From contig NC_056552.1 of the NCBI RefSeq assembly GCF_910596095.1, forward strand, positions 16,813,111-16,877,110: a stretch of DNA of 64,000 nt, read 5' to 3'. Made by a program: the position numbers and the translations under genes. Every line of letters begins with the position of its first letter. The stretch's first letter is position 1. Shown here in pieces: positions 1 through 10,276 of this stretch. Below the pieces are notes generated by a model, which was given only the letters and a program-made list of their open reading frames with translations, was not told the DNA's origin and ran no database searches. The DNA comes from Thunnus maccoyii (lineage: Eukaryota; Chordata; Actinopteri; Scombriformes; Scombridae).

Positions 1-81
1 AAATGTGCCAATCACCGTCTCCAGTGTCTGAGAAGGAGATTTGAGAAAGATAAACAATACCATAAGGATTATGTAGCCTAC

Positions 82-705
82 ATGAATGAAACGATTGCTC
101 GTGGAGACGCAGAGAAGGTTGCAGATGGAGAAATCAACAAACGCCCTGCCTGGTACATCCCTCGCCATGGGGTGTATTACCCCCAGAAACCATGTAGGGT
201 ACAAGTCATGTTTGATTGCTCTGCCAAGTTTCAAAGCATGTCACTGAACGATCATTTGCTTACTGGGCCAGAATTGACAAATACTTTGGTGGGTGTTCTG
301 TGTCGGTTTTGCAAGGGTCCAGTAGCAATCATGTGCGATATTGAGCACATGTTCCATCAGTTTCATGTGCGAGCAGACTATCTCAGATTTCTGTGGTGGG
401 ATGATGGACACTTTCAATCTCAGCCAACAGTCTATAGAATGAGAGTGCACCTGTTTGGGGCAGCGCCATCGCCCGGATGTACAAACTATGGACTCAAACA
501 CATCGCTGCTCAAGGACAAGGTCGCTTTAGTGAAGCATCCACCCGCTTCATTGAAAGAAACTTTTACGTGGATGATGGCCTGACTAGCGTGTCAACAGAA
601 GATGAAGCAATACAGTTAGTCAGTGAAGTGAGGCAGCTCTGCAGCACTGGCAAACTGCAAGTTCATTTCAAACAGTCAGAAGGTGCTAACATCCATTCCC
701 AGTGA
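82..705 (+). pseudogene. BEL/Pao reverse transcriptase fragment
   Basis: This is an open stretch of about 207 codons; the frame is also open upstream, so the first Met is not a true start. It contains RT landmarks: a VMFDCSAK block, an IMCDIEHMFHQF block carrying the first catalytic Asp, a LFGAAPSPG block and a YVDDG box. In this last box the YVDD motif holds the two remaining catalytic Asp residues. The frame breaks just after 705, where similarity to the connection region should continue, so no full polyprotein is encoded. The catalytic residues themselves are still visible. This suggests the insertion is not extremely old. Confidence 0.85.
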
Positions 706-734
706 AGATTGTGCTGAAACAGTGAGGCATCAAG

Positions 735-1678
735 ACTTAGCCTTGGGTGAGCCACAGATTGAGAGAGCCATGGGTGTCAAATGGTGTGTTTCTTCAGATC
801 AGTTCCTATTCAGGGTCATTGTAAATGAACATCCACTCACTTGAAGAGGAAACTTGTCGACAGTTGCTTCCATATTCGATCCACTTGGATTTGTAGCGCC
901 CTTCATTCTTGTTGGGAAGCAGATACTTCAACAGATGTGCCGAGACCAGATCAGATGGGATGAACCTCTGTCTGATGACCTTCGACCACAATGGCAGTCT
1001 TGGCTATTAGACCTACAGAATCTAGCAGATGTCAAGATTCAGAGATGTTACCTCCCTGCAAGTTTCAGTGATGTCCAAAGATACGAACTCCATAATTTCT
1101 CCGATGCAAGTGTCACAGGGTATGGAGTCTGTACTTACCTGAGAACCATCAGTACGTCAGGACAAATACACTGCTCTCTAGTCATGGGCAAGGCCAGAGT
1201 CGCCCCCACAAAGGTCACCACAGTGCCAAGACTTGAGTTGTCAGCAGCTGTTGTTGCTGTTCATTCGACTGATGTGATCAGGAAAGAGCTGGAAATAGAA
1301 AGTGCCCAGGAGTTTTTCTGGACGGACTCAAAGGTTGTCCTTGGATATGTAAATAACGATGCCAGGCGATTTCATGTCTTTGTGGCAAACCGCATCCAGC
1401 GTATCAAGGAAAGTACCAGTCCAAGTCAATGGAGACACGTGCCCTCTGAGGAAAATCCTGCAGATCATGCGTCAAGGGGACTCAAGGCTAAAGAGCTCAT
1501 TGCCTCTAACTGGTTTACTAGTCCAGAACTTCTGTGGTGTGACAAGCTTCCCAGTGGAGATATTACGGTGGGAGACATAGCAGTGGAAGATCCAGAAGTC
1601 CGTAAGGCTGTCATACATAAGACCTCCACAACAGAAGATTCACTGCTTGATCACTTCCTTAAGTTCTCAGTTCTCTAG
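735..1678 (+). pseudogene. BEL/Pao RNase H (Pao peptidase A17-annotated) region
   Basis: The open frame from about 854 to 1678 carries the segment that databases usually label 'Pao retrotransposon peptidase A17', including FDPLGFVAPF. It is followed by an RNase H-like domain with acidic residues in FSDAS, PRLELSAA, WTDSKVVLGYV and NPADHASRG, a plausible D-E-D-D set. The reading frame is shifted relative to the RT fragment, with the junction near 705-854. It ends at a stop at 1676-1678. The continuation toward the integrase is in other frames. Confidence 0.8.
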
Positions 1679-1689
1679 TTGGGACAGGT

Positions 1690-2181
1690 TAGTCAGAGCT
1701 GTTGCCAGACTTGTACGACGTGTCAAAGAGCTTAAAGGTTTGACATCAGGAACCAATGAAGCCACAAGTCTTGAAAAGAGAAAGAATGCAGAACTTACCA
1801 TCATAGGTAAGGTACAAAGTTCAACATTCATGAAGGAAATAAAAGGTCTTAAGTGCGGCAAAGAGATGATAAAAAAAGGACAATATCAACAGACTGCATA
1901 AACTGAATCCCTTTGTGGATGAGCAAGGCATCCTCAGGGTGGGTGGTCGACTAGAACATGCTGCTTTGCATTCACACATCAAGCATCCAGCAGTTTTACC
2001 AAAGACTAGCCACATATCAAAGCTGTTAATTAAACATTATCATCAAAGGGTGCAACATCAAGGGCGTGGCCTAACAATGAATGAGCTGCGATCAAATATC
2101 ATTTGGATACTTGGATGTAGTCACGCTGTGTCATCCTACATCTACAAGTGTGTCAGGTGTAAGAGGGCAGAAAGGAGCTGA
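1690..2181 (+). pseudogene. BEL/Pao integrase N-terminal linker and zinc-binding region
   Basis: From about 1690 to 1901 a lysine-rich linker follows the RNase H, ending at a stop. From 1915 to 2181 the frame contains a GGRLEHA block, then spaced histidines (HHKxx-type around KHYHQRVQHQG) and a CVRCKRAE block. This gives the H-H-C-C arrangement of a retroviral-type integrase zinc-binding domain. The frame stops at 2179-2181. The spacer that normally follows, leading into the catalytic core, looks deleted. Confidence is good for the family and moderate for the exact limits. Confidence 0.75.
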
Positions 2182-2184
2182 AGC

Positions 2185-3044
2185 GCTATGGTCTGCTGTT
2201 TACCTGTCTGTGCTCTCATGCTGTGCACATTGAGCTGCTTGACGACATGACAACTGATGCCTTCATTAATGCTCTTCGTGCCTTCATCGCCTTACGTGGA
2301 CACGTTCGTCAACTTCAGTCTGACCAGGGCACTAACTTTGTTGGTGCTAGACGTGAATTCCTGGAAGCTGTCAAAGAGATGGACCAAGAGAACCTAAAAC
2401 AACTAGGTTGTGAGTTTGTCATGAACCCTCCATCTGCTAGTCATATGGGTGGAGCCTGGGAAAGGCAAATCAGAATGAAAAGGAGTGTGCTGACATCTAT
2501 TCTGGATCAGTCATCCAGAAGGCTTGATGGGTCATCTTTGCGAACCTACCTATATGAGGTCATGGCAATCATCAACAGCAGACCTTTAACAGCTCACTTC
2601 CTCAATGATCCTGCAGGGCCACAACCTCTTATGCCCAATCATATCTTGACAATGAAGTCTTCAATACTCTTGCCACCACCTGGAGAGTTTGTGAAGGAAG
2701 ACCTTTATCTTCACAAAAGACGGCGTAAAGTTCAACATTTAGCCAATAAATTCTGGTCCAGATGGAAGAAAGGGTACTTGTTAAACCTGCAACAGAGACA
2801 AAAATGGCAAAAGACTCACAGAAAGGTCGATGATATAGTCATTGTGCAAGATGACAGTGCACCACGTAATGAGTGGAAACTGGCCAAGGTCACAGAAGTG
2901 TATCCAGGTAAAGATGGATGTGTGAGAAAGCTACAACTGTTCATCAGTGACTCAGCCTTAGATCCTCAAGGAAAGTGTCTCAGCAAACCAACCTATCTGG
3001 AGAGGCCTGTCCACAAGACAGTTACTCTGCTTGAAGCCGATTAA
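2185..3044 (+). pseudogene. BEL/Pao integrase core and DUF5641-like C-terminus
   Basis: The reading frame (open from about 2185, stop at 3042-3044) begins inside the integrase catalytic core. It contains QSDQGTNFVGA (second catalytic Asp) and GGAWERQIRMKRSV (catalytic Glu context). The part of the core that should hold the first catalytic Asp is missing at the junction with the zinc-binding region near 2181, so this integrase could not work as written. From about 2610 the sequence changes to the basic KFWSRWKKGYL type of C-terminal domain (DUF5641-like) that closes BEL/Pao polyproteins. It ends in a stop about 95 bases before the probable 3' LTR. Confidence 0.8.
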
Positions 3045-3139
3045 TACAACTGTCTGTCTACCTTAAAGATGTGTATTTGAATCCAACACTTAAGTTGCAC
3101 TACACTTAGTTACAGAAATCAAAGGTGATTTGGTGGGAG

Positions 3140-3690
3140 TGTAGCTGCCATCAGAGTCAGAATTATAATCTAAGTTAATTTAATTTAATTAAAATGTGAA
3201 TAATTTATGTTTGGATTAAAATATTTATGTTTATGAACATGTATAAGTTGGAGTATATTAAAAGAGCTAATAGTTTGAGGGTAGAACAAATGTTTTTGTG
3301 GTGTTGTGGGTTGGTTTGTTTTTGTTCGTTACACATTAAGCGAGACTGCTGCACTTTAGCAGAGAGGATAATTGCTGGGGTTGTTTGCGGTATTAATTAA
3401 TACTGAAGACTTGAGGCTGAAGGTTCAAGTTCCTTTTTCCCTTTGGTTAACACGGCCAATGAGGTATTTTTTACTAATGTATATTTGTAATTATTTTGTG
3501 TGATTGCTACATTTTGTTTAGCCTACATTTTATGTTAATCATTTATTAGTTGAATGTCTGTATGTGGGAAATTGTGTAAGATTTATTTTGTATCTTTTAT
3601 TTGTTTAGTTCTCACAGCATGGAAGCAATAAATGCCAGTATGTAGAAGAACGCCTTGTGTTCGTGTTTTTAACTGGAGGGATCAACACAC
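3140..3690 (+). repeat. Probable 3' LTR of the BEL/Pao element
   Basis: A purine-rich run (TTGGTGGGAG, about 3130-3139) directly precedes TGTAGCTGCC, the expected polypurine tract followed by an LTR 5'-TG end. The following roughly 550 bases are non-coding and A+T rich. They contain an AATAAA signal at 3627-3632 and could end at a CA near 3688. The 5' LTR is not in the window, so the two ends cannot be compared and the right border is a guess. Confidence 0.5.
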
Positions 3691-6600
3691 TGGTCCTTTA
3701 AGGTGCGGTCACATTACATTTCTGTTCAATGAAATTTCCCAGTCACCGCCATGTAAAATGAACATTTGTAGGCTGGAAGTGTTTAGTGGTGTCGTTTTGA
3801 TGGCAGGAGGAACAACAGTTCTTACAACTCAAACGCAATTAATTTGACTAATTTGGATGGTTGCAGCCTTATATTATATATCCTCCTGGCTTGGTTTAAA
3901 TGTTTTAAATGATGTACTTGTTTGGGTATGAATTTGGTCACCACCTGTTAATTGCTTGCAGGATGTATCATTAAAAACTACAGAAAAACCACATCACCAC
4001 CCAGACATAAAATCCAGCCTATACTATTCCAACCTGTTTCACAGTGTCGTCCCCCCTCCCCAAAAAAAGCTTCGCCCTCTCCTTTTTAAAAGGTCAGGAT
4101 CAGGGGTGTAGAAAAACAAGACTTTTAGAGACCCCCTGCATGGACGGCTTTAATTACAGCTAAGGAAGTTGCACAGCTTAACGTGAACCACCCTGCTTGG
4201 CTGTTACATCCCATGACTGTGAATGAAAGCAGAAATGCAGTTTAATATCTTTTAATGTGCCTGTGTGTGAGAGAGTCGCACGCTAGCAGTGTGTGGCAAA
4301 GGCACCATGCAGCATATGGGCAGGGGCTCTGCACTGCCTGTTAAGCAGAGGGGACATCAAAAGGTTGGTTTTATACCCCCCCGCACACCCCATTGCCACC
4401 CCTCACTATAAATCCCACCCCAAAAGGAGCCATTTATGGGACAATAAGAGCCAATTTATGGGCCTCTAGAAAATGAAGGAAGTTCAGAGGTGTAGGATGA
4501 AAGATGACAAGGGCTTTCTCGGGGCTAGCAGGCGTTAGCTAGTAGCTCTGTGTTTCTTCACAACTTTCCCCTCTGTAGCCTGTGTGCTAAGAGGGAGAAA
4601 TGGAGAGAAAGAGTTTGGGAATTAAGGGTCTGGAGAATTTTAGAAACACTAGTTCAGCACAAAATGACACATTAAGAATTCAGTTTTTGTCTGAGCTCTC
4701 TTTGCAATATGAGAGAAAATTTCTACAAATGGAACCTGCAGAATCATTGAGGGTTTTTTTTGCACTTTTTAAAAAAAATCTGGTGACCAAAACCATCATG
4801 TTTTTCTAGGAATTTCTGAGTTTATTTTTTTGTCATATTTTATCTCGTGGTGACTGTTCTTGGTCTGCTCTGATGACCTCCACTGTCCCCCAGGGGTCAC
4901 AAAATGCTTTCAGTTGAATACATACATAGAGACAATGGAATTAACACACGCACATTCAGAGGCACAAGAGAGGTGGACCGGATCAAGACTGCCTCAGAGT
5001 TACTCAGGTGTGACGAGATCGCTGGAATACTGACATGAGACGTTTGGGGAAAATCACGGAAAAGCCTGTGCCATGCCCCAACCATTCAAGCATATACAAC
5101 AGCTCTTTGGCCTGTAGTGTGTGTGTTGCTGATGGATGTAACAGCACATCAGCCAGAGAGAACTTTTGCAATTTTATCTCTACAAAACACACTTTTTCCT
5201 TTCAACGACTGAACCGACTTCCACAGTCCACACACAGCAAAGCAGTGCATCTCTTTGAGGTTGTCCAACAATGAGTCAGCTACCTACATAATGTCTGGAA
5301 ACAACTTCTGAACGAATCACTGTTTGCTCCTCTCCCCCTCTCGCACTCTCGTTCTTTTCCTCTTTTATTCATTCAGTTTAATAGTCTGTAATAGTTACCA
5401 AGTATCATTAAGGCCAACCTCTGTGGCTTCTAACAGTGCTGTAGGCAAGCCAAGTGTTTGTTGTCCGCATTTTATTGGCTTCCAGGGAGGAGGGTTGTTG
5501 TTGTTCAGTGTAATCTTGGCACGCCAATAACAGGTTTCAATAAAAGCAGCTGCTTTCTTATGGTAGTTAAGCCGCTCTCTTCCCTCCCTTCTTTTGCAAG
5601 TGTGTTGGGTTGAATAGACAGAGAGCTACCTGTAGAGAAGACTCTCCATTTGTCCTAACACATCTATAGTACTTCAGCATTTCTTTCTCTTACCCTCTAT
5701 CTCTTTCTTTTCCAACATGCAGACATCTCTTTGCTGTTTTTTTGTTTTCATCTCCATGTGTTTTCATCTCTGTCACTCTTTTAGTAGGGTGCTAAAATTT
5801 TAATTGGTATGCTGTGACTTAATCCAATGCTTGCTGGTTTAGTTTGACCATACTGCCCCCTTTAGGGTACTACTTGCTGTTGCAAATCAAAAAAGCTTCA
5901 GAGAGGTAGAGGTTTCTGAAGAGCAGGGGAAAGATTGGCCATAAAATGAACAAATTTCAGTTGTGCATGCCATATATAGAAGTAAATGTTGAGGTAAGTA
6001 AATAATCAGGTGATAATCCAATGAAATGCAGTGAACTAAACTAGCAGGTTCCTTATAATATCCCTTCGTTGTAGCCAATTAATCACAATTTCTCACCTAT
6101 CTGCAGCTATAGCTATTTAAACATGTTTACTCAATGAACTCTTAAATCGGTAACTTGATCAAGTCTGGATCATGTTGCTGTTGATTATCACATCATCTCA
6201 ATATAGCATGGATAAAAATAGAAAAAATGGGAGACAAGAGTAATAAGAAAAGAGTAACAAGTAGGCAGGAGGAGACCATATAAACTGACAGAAAGAAAGA
6301 GCATGTTTTCAATCTGAAGTGCTGTTTGACTGGACACCACATGTACATTAGGAAACATTTGACCCAGTATAAACAGTGTTTGATTGATAGTACACAGTCA
6401 TATAAACACAAATACAAATATTGGAGGTCACAACACTCTCCAGAAACTATCAGAAACAAAGATGGAAGAGTTATGTCTGCGATATCCCTCTAATTATGTA
6501 AATTGAAGTTGATCTTGAGCCCTGATACAATGCAATATACAATGAAATAATATTCGACTGAATATAAACTTAATCCTAATGTATGCTATGTCTTCCCCAT

Positions 6601-7190
6601 CTAATAAATTAGTTATGTATGTGACATGACAGTGAAATCTGAAAAATTTCTAGCTATTTCAATTCTCTATAAAGTTCCTCTGAATAAATCTTTATCTGTC
6701 ATACAAAAAGACTGACATGGCATGGGTTGAAAGTTTGAATGTAAGTGAAACTCTCCTGTGTTACGTTCTTCTATAAGATCTCTCATTTTTCTTGGCAGTG
6801 AAGTTTGAGTTTGCCACTGCATTCCACTGTTAAAAGGTAAAGGAGAAAGAGTCCCTATGTGGCTAAAAGAGTTCCTGTCTCTCATGTAAAATTAAAAAGC
6901 ACTCAGATAAACATTATTGAACCTCTACTGGAGCATGAACATTCCATGATGTCTGGCTGACCCTGACACAGGTTCATGTTTCCTCTCTGGGTTTCTCTTG
7001 GGGTTTTTATTTTTTCCTCCCCCATCAATCATGCCTTATTTTCTAACCGTCTAATTGTTATTTCAAGGTGCAGAGGTGGCATGCAGCAGGCACATGCAAG
7101 TACAGAGTCAAATACATGGTCAAGCACTTACAGTATATGACTGCCCTTTCAAACCAAAAAGATCCCATTTGACAGTATTTTTGGTCCAGA
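3691..7190. other. Gene-free DNA
   Basis: I see no credible exon on either strand. The open frames here are short, lack recognisable domains and have no matching splice partners. The sequence is A+T rich with pyrimidine-rich patches (about 5320-5360 and 5690-5720). Confidence 0.6.
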
Positions 7191-7194
7191 GTGA

Positions 7195-7645
7195 AGTGTC
7201 TCAACAACTAACAGATGGATTGGCATGATATTATGCACAGGCATTCATGGCCCCCAGAAAAGGACTCCTACTGACTTTGGGGATCCACTGACTTTTCCTC
7301 TAGAACCACCATGAGGTTCATATTTGTGGTTATGAGTTATCGACATCTATTGGATGGATTGCTATTAGATAAGTCAGGATGACTTGTAATAACCTTGGCA
7401 ATAACTTTTCCTTTAATTTCTTCTTGAGCATTTTCATTTGTTAAAAATGTTATTTCTCCAATACTTTGGTTTATGACCAAATACCTGTAAAACTAAATAC
7501 ATTCTAATGAGCCTCAGCTGTTGTTTGTGTTCAGTGCTAATTACCATAAGTTAGCATGCTAACATGTTAAACTAAAACGGTGTCCAAGTTGTCCAAGTAC
7601 AGCCTCACAGAGCCGCTAGCATGACTGTAGACTCTCAGTTTTGTT
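7195..7645. repeat. Diverged copy of a dispersed teleost repeat
   Basis: The stretch has the wording of a short-unit dispersed repeat I recognise from many spiny-rayed fish genomes. It runs through phrases such as CAACAACTAACAGATGGATTG, TCCTACTGACTTTGG, ACCACCATGAGGTTCATATT, TTAGCATGCTAACATG and GCTAGCATGACTGTAGACTC. It has no open reading frame. I do not know its formal family name. The borders are approximate. Confidence 0.55.
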
Positions 7646-10050
7646 TTCATTTAATTGCGATTATGAACATGTTATGAATAGATATCAAACATAGCATAGA
7701 AACATTTACACAGATTCCGAGCTGGGAAATCCTCACTGTAATAAACACTGTCAAGCTCTAACAACATTAAACATAGTTTGTGGTTATTTGAATTAAAATG
7801 AGGAGTGTAATGAATCAAGGCGGTTAAACTACTCATCTTGAGCCTTGAAGTTCCTCTGTAGGCATAAAACTGATTTTCAGCACTTACCATACAACATTGA
7901 TGACTAAAATTAGATTATCCAGATGTCAAGGCATACCATACTGCATATCACATCAAATAGGTTTAAAAAAATATATATGTTTTTTGCATAGACCTAGTCA
8001 GCATGAGGTCAGCAGGCAGTCATATGGAACACTAAAACCTTTGTCCACATTTATGCTTTATATAGAAACATATATACGCTGTGGTGTTTTTGAACCCTTA
8101 GTTTGAACCCTCTGCTATCAGCCCCCTGGGAGGTGAGTGACAGCTTTTATATGCCATAACACATGTAAATGATATGTATTAACATGACTCATCCAGAAAT
8201 GTGACATCACTTTTCTAAAACTTTGTTTCAGAGACGTCCCTCTGAGTCAAAAGCAACTTTTATTTTCTTTTATTCCAAACAGCCTCCTGACATAAACACA
8301 AGTTCATTTCCATCATCGTTCAGCTAATTAAGAAAAAGTCACATTTGACAAGGCCAAATGAATTCACCAGAATCCACCAGAGTCATCACAAATGTTGTTT
8401 TCATGGACCGTTTCTCAGCCATTTACCAGTCAATCACATTGACAACCAATCCTATCGTTGCACCCCTGAATAGTCTGATCCCTGAGTGACAATATGTTCT
8501 GGTCACATGGAGTGTATCGGGGCGGAAAAGGTCTCCTTCTCTGCCAATTAACATTCATGAGTGCGTCATTTCCAAGAAGAACCTCACATCGATCCAGTTC
8601 AAAATAGCAGCTTGTTGCCATTGTTGGAGCCATCTTTACTAACAGCTGCACTATGTAAGTCCAGCACCCCATCACTTAACACTGATTATGGGCTGTAGTT
8701 TAGCCCTTGGTTGTTATCATTTGTTTCTTTCACAAGCTGTTTTGCAGGCAGGGATGACGGGATAAGCCTGTGTGACCTTTTGAGGCTTCTGAAATGGAAA
8801 TGTTCAAGCATAGGGCCTCTATAACTCTCTCATTAAGAGTGTGTCATGCCAAATCACTGTACATACTGTATGTAAAGTTTCCATGTTTGTTCATATCAAC
8901 CAGGGGTGCAAAATACCCTTGGGTGGGTGGGGTGGGGGCGCTACAGATCTGTAGGTCATGAGGCAGTCAAGGAATAATATTGGCGCAAATGCAAGAACTC
9001 TGGGCGAAATGAGTCATCTGTTATGCGTTCAAAATCATTTTAAGGTGTAATTTCTAGTAAAATAACTCAAGAAAACATAATTAATTCTGCCTTCAGTGAC
9101 TTTTTCCCGGTCTAAATGACGCAAAATATGTGTTTGAAAGACAAACAATGTGATCCTGCCTTTACTGGTGGGGGGTATGGATTTAAACAGAGCTGAGGGG
9201 GTTTCCTAAGTCAAAGACGGTTGGGAACCAATGGTTTATATGACAGTATAATCATGGTCATATGGCTGTGACCTCCAAAAGGCATCCAGAGGTTATCCAT
9301 GATTCACTCAGATAATGAGCCTCATCACTTAGGCTGTCACCCTCTCTCCTCCGAGGCCCAGGCTAATATTTGCAGCCAGCAATGCATTGAGGGGTTACAT
9401 GGGTAGTAATCCCATGCAATACTGACCAGTGTGATACATTACTGTAAGCAAAAAATATTGAAGTGCACTGTACTGTGTGTGATCTAGAGAAAGTGAAAAG
9501 AAGTTTAGCATTCATGGCCATTACATGGATTTAGAGTCATTGGTGTCTCTTCTCAAAGCTGGAATATATTTATTCAAATGCACCTAAACACCTATTTTCC
9601 CTAAAGTGGTTTTTGCCTTCATTTAGAGACAATTTGCTCAAGGGATCAAGGAAAAGCTACAACAACAACAACAACAGGGATTTAGTTAGGCACCATGAGA
9701 CACCAGGCCTTGAATTCTTCATCCTTCAATATTCAAGTACTTATGATATGACAATCATTCATTTTTGGTTCCTGAGTAATGACTGTCATTAGAAAAAAAA
9801 ACACAACAAAGTCTTGGGCCAACCAGTTGAGTCAGACAAATCTAGCAATAGAAATTTTGCAGAACAACTTTAACCATTTGGCACGGCCTCTCTCATATTA
9901 TTTTTTTAATGCAATGTTGGATGCCTAAGGGACGAGCAGCAATATCTTCTGATCTGTTCATGATAAATTCATAACTCCGAAATTGTTATGAAAACCTAAA
10001 TGCTAGGGTTGCTGACTGAGATAATTCCTTCAGATTACCGGAGCACTGAA
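7646..10050. other. Gene-free DNA downstream of mgat5b, with a possible non-autonomous transposon
   Basis: No exon is visible. The part from about 8902 (CAGGGGTGCAAAATAC) to 9235 (GGTTGGGAACCAATGG) may be a small non-autonomous DNA transposon, because the phrase TTGGGAACCA resembles hAT-type ends. The matching phrase GGTTCCCAACTG occurs again at about 19241 in an mgat5b intron. A short (CAA)n run lies at about 9660-9675. Confidence 0.35.
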
Positions 10051-10055
10051 AATTA

Positions 10056-10061
10056 TTTATT
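10056..10061 (-). terminator. Candidate polyadenylation signal of mgat5b
   Basis: The minus strand reads AATAAA here (TTTATT on plus), about 215 bases beyond the mgat5b stop codon at 10277-10279. The spacing is reasonable for a short 3' UTR, but no transcript data support it. Confidence 0.4.
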
Positions 10062-10276
10062 TTTAATTATGTGTGCATCATAATAAAATGCAGTCCCTCA
10101 GCCTCTCTATGAGACCACAAACCTTTCAATAGTGTTGGCAGGACAGCTTGCTTTCTTTGGTTGAGATCACTTTAACTCTACATTAAGCATTGCAGATGGT
10201 TCTTTGGTGCTGTCTTCATCATATTAGCTTTTTCCTCTTTTCTCCGTGCTATTCCCTGAGTCCTTTCACAGTGTTG

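Larger units (their letters stand above)
1..3690 (+). mobile_element. Degenerate BEL/Pao-class LTR retrotransposon, 3' part (pol plus probable 3' LTR)
   Basis: The domain order on the plus strand is reverse transcriptase, RNase H, integrase zinc-binding region, integrase core and a C-terminal DUF5641-like region, followed by a non-coding A+T-rich tail. This order and the wording of the domains fit the BEL/Pao class rather than gypsy or copia. The reading frame changes several times (near 705-735, 1650-1680, 1901-1915 and 2181-2190), so the copy is dead. Gag, protease and the 5' LTR, if they still exist, lie outside the window. The individual pieces are listed separately. Confidence 0.85.

Noticed and set aside
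5035-5274. Plus-strand open frame of 79 codons
   Set aside because: No domain, no conserved wording, and no splice partner; typical chance frame in non-coding DNA.
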